Virus record (IMG/VR): IMGVR_UViG_3300035698_017976
Location: 1 to 26,942 of that record
Origin: a virus
Reading direction: 5' to 3' (one strand)
Length of the DNA stretch: 26,942 bases
Both the position numbers and the translations under genes were made by a program. Below are positions 13,603 to 19,787 of the stretch, piece after piece (the stretch's first letter is position 1; each line of letters begins with the position of its first letter). A model generated the notes under the pieces. That model was not told the origin of the DNA. It saw only the letters and a program-made list of their open reading frames with translations, and ran no database searches.

Positions 13603-14580
13603 CTATTTCTTTAACTGTTTGTGGGTGAACTTGTTTATAATGGTCAATCCTTCTTTGATGTCCATTTTATTGTCCCAACCAAGCAGCTTCTTAGCTCTTG
13701 TTAGGTCAGCCTGTCTCGTTCTAACCCCCTGAACTTTATCTAACTGGTGAATCTTATTTAAGGTTACCCCCTCAATTTCAGTAATGACATCCACTAACTC
13801 GTTGATAGAGAAAAGTTTGTCACTTCCGATATTGATTGGAATATTTACATCAGATTCCATTAGCATTTGAATCCCTCTCACACAGTCATCGATGTAGCAG
13901 AAGGTTCTGCTTTGACCACCGTCTCCCCAAATGTGAATTTTCCCACCATCTCCAGCTTCTATAGCTTTTCTAGTAAGGGCCATTGGAGCTTTGCTTTTGA
14001 GAGTATCTATCAAACACTCTGGTCCGTAAATATTTATGAACCTTGCTATTCTAACTTCAAGCCCTCTGTCTGCCTCGTAAGACATCCAGATGTGCTCAGA
14101 GAATAGCTTCTCCCAGCCATATTCTGTGTCTGGGTCTGCTGGGGCGACATCATCTTCATTTAAGGCGTGAACCTCATCAGTTTCTTGGTGACGCATTGGG
14201 TAAACACAAGCACTACTGGCATAGAAGGCTCTCTTCACACCATTCTTCCAACAAGCTTCTGCCATATTCAAGTTAATCATTGCGTTGTTGTGAGAAAGCT
14301 CCGCTTTGTTATCAGTAGTAAATTCAATACTTCCGTTAAGCGCAGCCAAGTTGTATGCCCAATCAATACCCATTGTCATTTCAAGACAAACGTTGGGGTC
14401 TCTCAAGTCTCTAATATAAAATTCATCAAAGTCTTCCATCCCACTAAACTGTGGTTTTATTAAATCAACTCCTCGAACCCAATAGCCTTTCTTCTTCAAG
14501 AATCGTGCTAAATGATGGCCGATGAAGCCACCTGCACCTGTAACTAAAACTGTTTTCTTATTTCCTTTTTTGTTTTTCAT
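13603..14580 (-). CDS. GDP-mannose 3,5-epimerase-like SDR (NAD-dependent epimerase)
   Basis: 325 aa extended SDR. The NAD motif TGAGGFIG (14-21) is followed by NLAALNGSIEFTTDN, ASSACVYP (121-128) with Cys125, and YGWEK (Y154-x3-K158, catalytic pair). Then come FINIYGPE, LKSKAP with Lys197, WGDGGQSRTFCYIDDCVRGI and PINIGSD. The Cys in SSACVYP and the Lys before AP match the acid/base pair of plant and bacterial GDP-mannose 3,5-epimerase, which makes GDP-L-galactose or GDP-gulose, so the active site looks intact. A related NDP-sugar epimerase/dehydratase cannot be excluded. It could supply a rare sugar to the surrounding transferases. RBS weak. Confidence 0.83.
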   Translation of the reverse strand: MKNKKGNKKTVLVTGAGGFIGHHLARFLKKKGYWVRGVDLIKPQFSGMEDFDEFYIRDLRDPNVCLEMTMGIDWAYNLAALNGSIEFTTDNKAELSHNNAMINLNMAEACWKNGVKRAFYASSACVYPMRHQETDEVHALNEDDVAPADPDTEYGWEKLFSEHIWMSYEADRGLEVRIARFINIYGPECLIDTLKSKAPMALTRKAIEAGDGGKIHIWGDGGQSRTFCYIDDCVRGIQMLMESDVNIPINIGSDKLFSINELVDVITEIEGVTLNKIHQLDKVQGVRTRQADLTRAKKLLGWDNKMDIKEGLTIINKFTHKQLKK

Positions 14581-14606
14581 AATATTTCTTTACTTTAACA
14601 AATAAC

Positions 14607-15110
14607 CTATTTTATACGAATACCAACGCCACGTTGAGCTTTTGCTCCTGGTTTAGGTGTCTTCCAATCTGGTCCATATCTTTGTTCAAGATATTTTTCA
14701 ATAGGACGTGGAACATTATATTTTCTACCATGGTGCTCAATAGTCTCAAAGTCATAGTAAGGTAAACATGTAATTTCCCAGCCATCATCGTAAGTTACTA
14801 CGCCAACCTTTTCACACCTCTCTATACACATAAGAATACCATATTTGTAGAAACCGAAGCCATGTGGAAGTTGTTGATAAACACCTCTTTTAGTCAACTC
14901 CGCCACCATTTTGTCCCACTTGTCTCTTTTACACATACACCTAACATCAATGTCGCTGTCGCCTTCAATGTATCCACCATCTCGGTGAAATCCTAGAGCA
15001 GTACCATAAATTAATAGATGTGGGATATCTAACTTGTTACAAACATCGTCCCACATTTCTAAGAATTTATCTGCTTCTTCTATATTTTTAAATGGAGGTA
15101 TTCTAGCCAT
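14607..15110 (-). CDS. LicD-family phosphotransferase-like protein (nucleotidyltransferase fold)
   Basis: 167 aa. HLLIYGTALGFHRDGGYIEGDSDIDVRC (31-58) is the LicD/fukutin signature, with Asp51, Asp53 and Asp55 as the metal ligands. The C-terminus VPRPIEKYLEQRYGPDWKTP matches the LicD ending 'P---E-YL---YG-DW--P'. Family members transfer phosphocholine, ribitol-phosphate or similar groups from a CDP-activated donor to a sugar. A nucleotidyltransferase of the cytidylyltransferase type lies two genes upstream, which would fit donor synthesis. It overlaps the DUF2061 membrane gene by 8 bp. Short relative to bacterial LicD (about 260), so it may be a minimal version. Confidence 0.82.
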   Translation of the reverse strand: MARIPPFKNIEEADKFLEMWDDVCNKLDIPHLLIYGTALGFHRDGGYIEGDSDIDVRCMCKRDKWDKMVAELTKRGVYQQLPHGFGFYKYGILMCIERCEKVGVVTYDDGWEITCLPYYDFETIEHHGRKYNVPRPIEKYLEQRYGPDWKTPKPGAKAQRGVGIRIK

Positions 15111-15495
15111 TTTTTCTTTCTATTTTAGCCCACACCTTTTCATTGATGTAGTACATTATCAATTTAATAACAGTATACGTCCCAGTAATCTGGGTTACCT
15201 TAGACCACTCTTTAGTAAATAATAACACAATTAATCCACCAAGTCCCATTCCTAGAATAATCTCGTAAGTAAAGGCTTTGGCTATTCTTCTCCATGGAGC
15301 ATCTTTATCGTAGAATTTCATCCACACTCTCTCATGCAGGTAAAAAACCAGCAAGAAAGTGGTGTGGTGTACAAGTGTGATATAGGTGGTGGTAATCCAT
15401 TTCCTGGTAAAAAAGTAGGTTACTGATGCTAGGACGATAACGCCCATGATGCGCCAGATAATACTTTTAAGCATTGACAATTTATGACTTGTCAT
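15103..15495 (-). CDS. DUF2061 integral membrane protein (two repeats)
   Basis: 130 aa, about four hydrophobic segments (roughly 15-29, 36-54, 76-93 and 101-116). It is built from two similar halves: KSIIWRIMG...YLHERVWMK and KAFTYEIILG...YINEKVWAKI. The K-S-I-x-WR and HERVW motifs identify DUF2061, a family of small inner-membrane proteins often found near sulfate- or nucleotide-metabolism genes, with no settled function. It is wedged between the cytidylyltransferase-like and LicD-like genes with 14- and 8-bp overlaps, so translation is probably coupled. A role in anchoring or moving the modified glycan is speculation. Confidence 0.8.
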   Translation of the reverse strand: MTSHKLSMLKSIIWRIMGVIVLASVTYFFTRKWITTTYITLVHHTTFLLVFYLHERVWMKFYDKDAPWRRIAKAFTYEIILGMGLGGLIVLLFTKEWSKVTQITGTYTVIKLIMYYINEKVWAKIERKNG

Positions 15496-15946
15496 TTTGA
15501 CCCCCCTTCAAATTATTAGGATATTCTTTTTCTCCATACTTCCACTTCCTCAAAACCTTATTCTTAATAGCCGTAGAGCTTTGTCCAGCAAAATAAGGCA
15601 GTACAATCAGTCTACTTTTTTGTTTAGACGTTAGTATTTGAGCTTCCTCAATCGCCTCTTTTGAATGACTTGTGCTTTCAAAAAGAATGTCTACGTGGAG
15701 TTGTTTTACATTTGGAAGAGGTGAATAGGTTTCTTGTTTTACTGCAACATCTACACACCTAAGACTTTTAACTGTTTCTAGACGCTCACCAAATGAAAGA
15801 ATAGGCTTTTCCTTTTTTTCTATTACAGCCCCATCAGTAAGAACGCCAACAATTAACTTGTCACAAAGGGATTTACAAGACTGAAGATGTTTTAAATGGC
15901 CGATGTGTAATAAATCGCCAACTACGTAAGCGTATCCTATTTTCAT
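15482..15946 (-). CDS. Cytidylyltransferase-like nucleotidyltransferase (HxGH family)
   Basis: 154 aa. MKIGYAYVVGDLLHIGHLKHL contains HIGH at 14-17 (the HxGH nucleotide motif), followed by LIVGVLTDGAVIEKKEKPILSFGERLETVKSLRCVDVAV and, near 121-128, GQSSTAIK (the 'ISSTxIR/K' motif). This is the pattern of glycerol-3-phosphate, choline-phosphate and ethanolamine-phosphate cytidylyltransferases and of HldE-like enzymes. It would make a CDP- or ADP-linked precursor, plausibly for the LicD-like protein two genes downstream. It is preceded by an 88-bp gap holding one copy of the flanking direct repeat and a possible extended -10 promoter. Confidence 0.85.
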   Translation of the reverse strand: MKIGYAYVVGDLLHIGHLKHLQSCKSLCDKLIVGVLTDGAVIEKKEKPILSFGERLETVKSLRCVDVAVKQETYSPLPNVKQLHVDILFESTSHSKEAIEEAQILTSKQKSRLIVLPYFAGQSSTAIKNKVLRKWKYGEKEYPNNLKGGQNDKS

Positions 15947-15990
15947 AACAATAGTTTGACCTTTCTAAAAACTTTTATAACAGTTTCTCT
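15939..15990. repeat. Direct repeat copy A flanking a GT gene
   Basis: 52 bp nearly identical to 16786-16834 (two substitutions and one 3-bp indel). It covers the start ATGAAAAT of the downstream gene, the spacer, and a sequence equal to the last codons of the GT4 gene (GAGAAACTGTTATAA on the minus strand), here out of coding context. It marks one edge of the GT gene 16035-16793. Confidence 0.85.
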
Positions 15991-15991
15991 T

Positions 15992-16000
15992 ATTATATCA
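15992..16000 (-). promoter_or_regulatory. Possible extended -10 promoter (TGATATAAT) before the cytidylyltransferase gene
   Basis: On the minus strand ACTTGATATAAT (16003-15992) carries a perfect TGn-TATAAT extended -10. No -35 is seen, which such promoters can lack. The identical 12-mer occurs at 22793-22782, before another gene block. The start would be near 15985, leaving a leader of about 40 nt. Confidence 0.4.
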
Positions 16001-16034
16001 AGTTTATAACTTTACTTTTTAAATTGCAAACCTA

Positions 16035-16793
16035 TTACATAGGCTTATAACCATTTTCTTTTGTCTCATTTTTTGTCTTTATTTTAAGTTTATCAGAAAC
16101 AGGAATGGAATCTGCTTGTCTTCTTATTGGATATAATTTTTTAGCCATAACATTTCTGAATCCAAAATGACCAGGAGTACGACAGTATCCTACTCCCTTT
16201 GTATCTAATCGGGCATAATATTCATCTGCTTTTGCAGGGATAACAAATGGACGATTGCTCATGCTTGTAATTAAATCTTCTTCCCTTCCAAAAGTATAAT
16301 TTTCCTTCAACAACATTTCTTCGGTTTTAAATATATTTTTAAAAGCTGAAAACGATACAAATAAAAGTGCTTCACCAACCAATAAATCAACTTCTTGAGG
16401 TTTTTTTATACGATTACCATAAATCTCGTTGCCTGTTACATAACAAGAACTAACTTTTGGATTGACTATTTTCCCCCAATATCCATAACAACAACCATTT
16501 TCGGCATACCTCAAAAAGTTTTCTAGTGTATTTTTATAAACTGAAACATCATCATCTAAAAAAAGATAATAGTCACTTGGTTCAATCAAGGCGATGGGAT
16601 ATCTCACTCTACCTCCATAATTCTTACCACTATTTATTACTGTGCCATCACCTAAGTAAGTTACTTTGGGGTTATTATTAAAAATAATTATTTCATCTGG
16701 AGGACGAGAACTATTTTTTAAATCTTTTACAATTCTTGGTATATTCTCGGTACGTTCAGGATAATAATGTAGAACGACTGCTGTAATTTTCAT
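16035..16793 (-). CDS. Glycosyltransferase, GT-A (GT2-like), in a repeat-flanked cassette
   Basis: 252 aa. MKITAVVLHYYPERTENIPRIVKDL is a GT2-type opening; PPDEIIIFNNNP takes the place of the 'VDNGS' strand; NSGKNYGGRVRYP matches the 'N-G---R-N' helix; SDYYLFLDDDVSVY has the metal site (DDD, 80-82). YTFGREEDLITSMS may be the E-D catalytic segment. The C-terminus is basic. The gene is bounded by 49/52-bp direct repeats (16786-16834 and 15939-15990), as if inserted between the GT4 and cytidylyltransferase genes. The RBS region has AAATG where the downstream gene has AAAGG, so translation may be weak. Confidence 0.8.
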   Translation of the reverse strand: MKITAVVLHYYPERTENIPRIVKDLKNSSRPPDEIIIFNNNPKVTYLGDGTVINSGKNYGGRVRYPIALIEPSDYYLFLDDDVSVYKNTLENFLRYAENGCCYGYWGKIVNPKVSSCYVTGNEIYGNRIKKPQEVDLLVGEALLFVSFSAFKNIFKTEEMLLKENYTFGREEDLITSMSNRPFVIPAKADEYYARLDTKGVGYCRTPGHFGFRNVMAKKLYPIRRQADSIPVSDKLKIKTKNETKENGYKPM

Positions 16794-16834
16794 AACAATA
16801 ATTTGACATTTCTAACTTTTATAACAGTTTCTCT
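16786..16834. repeat. Direct repeat copy B flanking a GT gene
   Basis: 49 bp, the partner of 15939-15990. Here it includes the real 3' end of the GT4 gene (codons for E-K-L-L and the stop), the 25-bp spacer, and ATGAAAAT of the GT gene at 16793. Because it overlaps coding sequence of the GT4 gene, this junction may be the older one and copy A the duplicate, or it reflects recombination between similar junctions. Confidence 0.85.
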
Positions 16835-17826
16835 AAATTCTCTGCTGTCTTTTCCCAAGTATACTCTTTTGCTCTTTTTCTTGCATCTTCGCTTAATTCT
16901 CTAAGCAAATCATGGTCTTCGAAAAGTTCTGTGACCAACTCTATTGCTGTTAAATGCCACTTATAATCGTCTATGCTTCCACCGATGATGTAACCTGTAT
17001 CGCCAACCAAATGCTTTATATTGCCGTTGTCACTGGCGATTATTACACATCCAGAAGCCATAGCTTCGAGGACAGCCAAGCAAAAAGTTTCTTGAATATG
17101 CTTACCTACAGGATACAAGAAAATCTGCGTCCCACCAAGTTGTTTTACCATTCTCTTCTTACCAGAGCGTCCATGGAAGAGTATCTTGTTCTTAATTAAG
17201 TCATCGTACATGCTCCTGTATTGGTCATCATCCCAACCCCACAGACCACCACCACCATAGACATGGATGCTGGCGTGTCTCATCTTTGGCTTTAATCTTC
17301 TGGCAAACTCTATCAGGGACTTCATTCCTCCCTTAAATGGATGGCCTATATAGCTGATACTTAAATCCCACTTTTTTCTATCTTCAAAGAAATAATCTCT
17401 AACCCCTGGTTCAATCACTGCTGTCTTTTTGACTAATTCCTGAGGCAATTCAGAAGCATATCTATCTCTGTGCCACTCGCTTGAAACAATGAGGTTGTCC
17501 ACGTTTGGGTATCTAAGAACATCTTTTATGGCGACTCTGGTTGACCAGTTGAAAACCTTCTTGGCATCGTATTGCTTTGGAAGACTTTCAAATCCTATCA
17601 GCGCATCTTCATTGCTTGGTTTGTAATCAAAATGCTGCATGTACTTAACGCCATCGTAGATATCTGGGAAATTACATTTAATGTAGACTGTTACTTCGTG
17701 ACCCCTGGTGGCCAATTCACGAGCAACTTCAATAATAACAGTCTGCGTACCACCAACTCCTATGTTCTTCAACGTGTTTGGATTGTAGGCTAATTTTTCG
17801 TTGTTATCGTAAAGACTTATTTTCAT
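16819..17826 (-). CDS. GT4-family glycosyltransferase (GT-B fold)
   Basis: 335 aa. MKISLYDNNE, then GVGGTQTVIIEVARELATRGHEVTVY (23-48) is the GT4 N-terminal glycine loop and helix. The C-terminal domain has SYIGHPFKGGMKSLIEF (donor-side 'K-G' loop) and a canonical E-x7-E at E246 and E254 in QETFCLAVLEAMASGC. ASDNGNIKHLVGDTGYIIGG follows. The enzyme probably transfers a hexose with retention. It overlaps the sulfotransferase-like gene by ATGA. Its last codons are duplicated downstream of the next gene (direct repeats), evidence of local rearrangement. Confidence 0.9.
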   Translation of the reverse strand: MKISLYDNNEKLAYNPNTLKNIGVGGTQTVIIEVARELATRGHEVTVYIKCNFPDIYDGVKYMQHFDYKPSNEDALIGFESLPKQYDAKKVFNWSTRVAIKDVLRYPNVDNLIVSSEWHRDRYASELPQELVKKTAVIEPGVRDYFFEDRKKWDLSISYIGHPFKGGMKSLIEFARRLKPKMRHASIHVYGGGGLWGWDDDQYRSMYDDLIKNKILFHGRSGKKRMVKQLGGTQIFLYPVGKHIQETFCLAVLEAMASGCVIIASDNGNIKHLVGDTGYIIGGSIDDYKWHLTAIELVTELFEDHDLLRELSEDARKRAKEYTWEKTAENLEKLL

Positions 17827-18326
17827 TTTGTTTGGTTGTACTTGAAATTAATTCGTTTATTTTTTGCAATCCACAATGGGTGTCCAGAAAGACTTTCATA
17901 TTCGACTTCGAGCCAGTTTTCTACTTTTGGTTTCTGTTCTTTTTCCCACACATCATACTTAATTTTAGATATGACCCCCCTTTTCTTGCCGTATTTGGAA
18001 AGCTCGGTTTTGTCACCCCAGCCAATTCTTTTTTGAGAGGCAAGAATATCATCGATGTCTCTCATCATGAATATTATTAGGGTGTCATTTGCTGAAAAAT
18101 CTTGAATCCAAGCAGAAATTGCTGGGCACTGCACTACAATATCGCCTCTTTTAAATATTTTTCTTAACTTATCACGGTTGCTGACGTTGAACTCTTCTTC
18201 ATCAAGATAGGTATAACCAGTATCGGCGGCAATCATTTTAGCTGCAATTCTTGTCCCCGACCTTTGAGGCCCAGTAACCAAAATCTTGTTATATTTTTTT
18301 AGGCTTTCAAACATGCTGTGTGTCAT
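17823..18326 (-). CDS. Sulfotransferase-like P-loop protein
   Basis: 167 aa. ILVTGPQRSGTRIAAKMIA (15-33) is a P-loop of the sulfotransferase kind (PAPS 5'-phosphosulfate loop, '-RSGT-'). LIIFMMRDIDDILASQKRIGW (83-103) matches the 3'-phosphate loop 'R--------S'. If active it would move sulfate from PAPS to a sugar hydroxyl. At 167 aa it is shorter than usual sulfotransferases (about 250-300), so a general P-loop kinase-like role is possible. It has ATGA overlaps on both sides, with a methyltransferase and a GT4, consistent with tailoring of the same glycan. No PAPS-synthesis gene is in the window; PAPS would come from the host. Confidence 0.7.
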   Translation of the reverse strand: MTHSMFESLKKYNKILVTGPQRSGTRIAAKMIAADTGYTYLDEEEFNVSNRDKLRKIFKRGDIVVQCPAISAWIQDFSANDTLIIFMMRDIDDILASQKRIGWGDKTELSKYGKKRGVISKIKYDVWEKEQKPKVENWLEVEYESLSGHPLWIAKNKRINFKYNQTK

Positions 18327-18937
18327 AGTTCTGTTACTTTCTGAAATATTGAGTAGAAGCCTATCTTTACAACCTCATACTTGTACTTAACTGCCAATTT
18401 TTCTATCTCGTCGGTAGTCCAGAAAACTGTGTCTAGAGCTGGTATAGCCTCGTTCTTAACTACCCGATGTTCTTTATCTAAAGGTAGTCTGAAAATGAAG
18501 TGACCTCCTTTTTTAAGAACCCTCCTAGCATCTTGGAATATCCTCTCCGTCATATCTTCTGGCAGATGTTCAAGCATTGAAACTGCTAAGACAATCTTAA
18601 AATCTAGGTCTGTGAGTATAGAAAAATCCCTAATGATTGGTGATAGTGCAAATCTGTTCTTGCCTAGCAACCTCTTGTTGGCCCTGCCAAGCAGTGATTG
18701 AGCAAAATCTACTCCATGGACAAAAGCTCCTGCTTCAAGCAGGTGTTCTGTGAGAGAGCCATCACCACAACCAAACTCAACAATTCTAGCTCCCTTAATA
18801 TTACTAAACAATTTCATCACATGTACATAATTTGTCTCATGTTTATTTCTGTTGGAAATATAGACATTCCAATCTTTTGAGGCTCCAAACTCATGCCATT
18901 GATTTTTAATGTCGTAGTAATTTTTATTTAATCTCAT
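18323..18937 (-). CDS. Class I SAM-dependent methyltransferase
   Basis: 204 aa from the ATG at 18937 (AAAGG about 10 nt upstream). The upstream in-frame ATGs would extend the protein into the GT gene in another frame without a domain. GARIVEFGCGDGSLTEHLLEAGAFVHGVDFAQSLL has motif I (VEFGCGDGS, 53-61) and the acidic residue after strand 2. LDFKIVLAVSMLEHLPEDM and RRVLKKGGHFIFRLP complete the Methyltransf_11/25 pattern. It would methylate a small molecule or sugar. It overlaps the GT upstream by 14 bp and the sulfotransferase by ATGA. Confidence 0.88.
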   Translation of the reverse strand: MRLNKNYYDIKNQWHEFGASKDWNVYISNRNKHETNYVHVMKLFSNIKGARIVEFGCGDGSLTEHLLEAGAFVHGVDFAQSLLGRANKRLLGKNRFALSPIIRDFSILTDLDFKIVLAVSMLEHLPEDMTERIFQDARRVLKKGGHFIFRLPLDKEHRVVKNEAIPALDTVFWTTDEIEKLAVKYKYEVVKIGFYSIFQKVTEL

Positions 18938-19787
18938 CTTTTTTTGGCCTTTCTTTGAGGGTGGAAATCTCGAATGATTCAAACTCAACTTCGTCCTCAA
19001 ATTCATAGATTGAGTTGTGGCCATCACCCATCTTCTTCATTTTAGCTGGTGTGCTATGAATGCCATGGTCACCGATGCCAGTAGCCCGATTGACTATAAA
19101 TCTAGCTCTTCGCATCCCTGACTTTAGTATTGCCCAGTCCTTACCGTTGTCTTGTGAGGTGGCTGCTCTCTTTATTCCAGAGCGCTTAAACAAAGCCTTA
19201 ATTGCAACATCATTTCTTTGGTTATATGGTCTATGTTGAACAATATTGTAATAGGCCATGAACTCATCTTCTACCAATTTCCATTTCTTCGACCAACAAG
19301 CCTCTGCCCAAAAATGGCCGTCAGTTAACATCAATTTATTTGCAAAATAATCAGTATCTTCCTCATAACATTTACGCCTAAATCCTGGTGAAACACAAGC
19401 TATTTGGCCATCATCTTCAAATTGCGTTAATATGCGCTTCATTAGACCAAAAAAATTTTTACTGACAACAACGTCATTCTCTAAGAAGATGAACTGCTCG
19501 TAGTTGGTCATCAAAAATCTCATTGCCTCAAATTGATTAATTGCCACTGATACATTTTTCTTTTGCATGTGGAGTTTTTTATTAGGGAGCTTGGATTTTT
19601 CAAATAGCTTTACGCTTTCTTTGATAAGGGACTCTTTGGTTTTTTCAACACCAGTGAACTTACAAATGTGGCCATCTTGAAACAGGTGGAAATCAAGGTC
19701 ATCGAGCTCATTCTTTTCCAAACTTGATAGAAGCTCTTTAAGATATTGTGGTCGATTCCATGAGACGATTCCTACTCCTATTTTCAT
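18924..19787 (-). CDS. GT-A glycosyltransferase, paralogue of 10616-11479
   Basis: 287 aa. GVGIVSWNRPQYLKELLSSL, then FHLFQDGHICKFTG, KLFEKSKLPNKKLHMQKKNVSVAINQFEAM and FIFLENDVVVSKNFF, with the D-x-D equivalent END at 103-105. The same length and block order (QDG, SKLPNK, ND) as 10616-11479 show common origin; the metal motif differs (END versus DND). GT-A glycosyltransferases of this layout resemble GNT-I-like and GT2 enzymes. It is ATGA-coupled to the fusion protein upstream. Donor unknown. Confidence 0.82.
   Translation of the reverse strand: MKIGVGIVSWNRPQYLKELLSSLEKNELDDLDFHLFQDGHICKFTGVEKTKESLIKESVKLFEKSKLPNKKLHMQKKNVSVAINQFEAMRFLMTNYEQFIFLENDVVVSKNFFGLMKRILTQFEDDGQIACVSPGFRRKCYEEDTDYFANKLMLTDGHFWAEACWSKKWKLVEDEFMAYYNIVQHRPYNQRNDVAIKALFKRSGIKRAATSQDNGKDWAILKSGMRRARFIVNRATGIGDHGIHSTPAKMKKMGDGHNSIYEFEDEVEFESFEISTLKERPKKDEIK

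Noticed and set aside
16803-16825. TTGACA and TATAAC on the plus strand
   Set aside because: Spacing is only 11 bp and no plus-strand gene follows.
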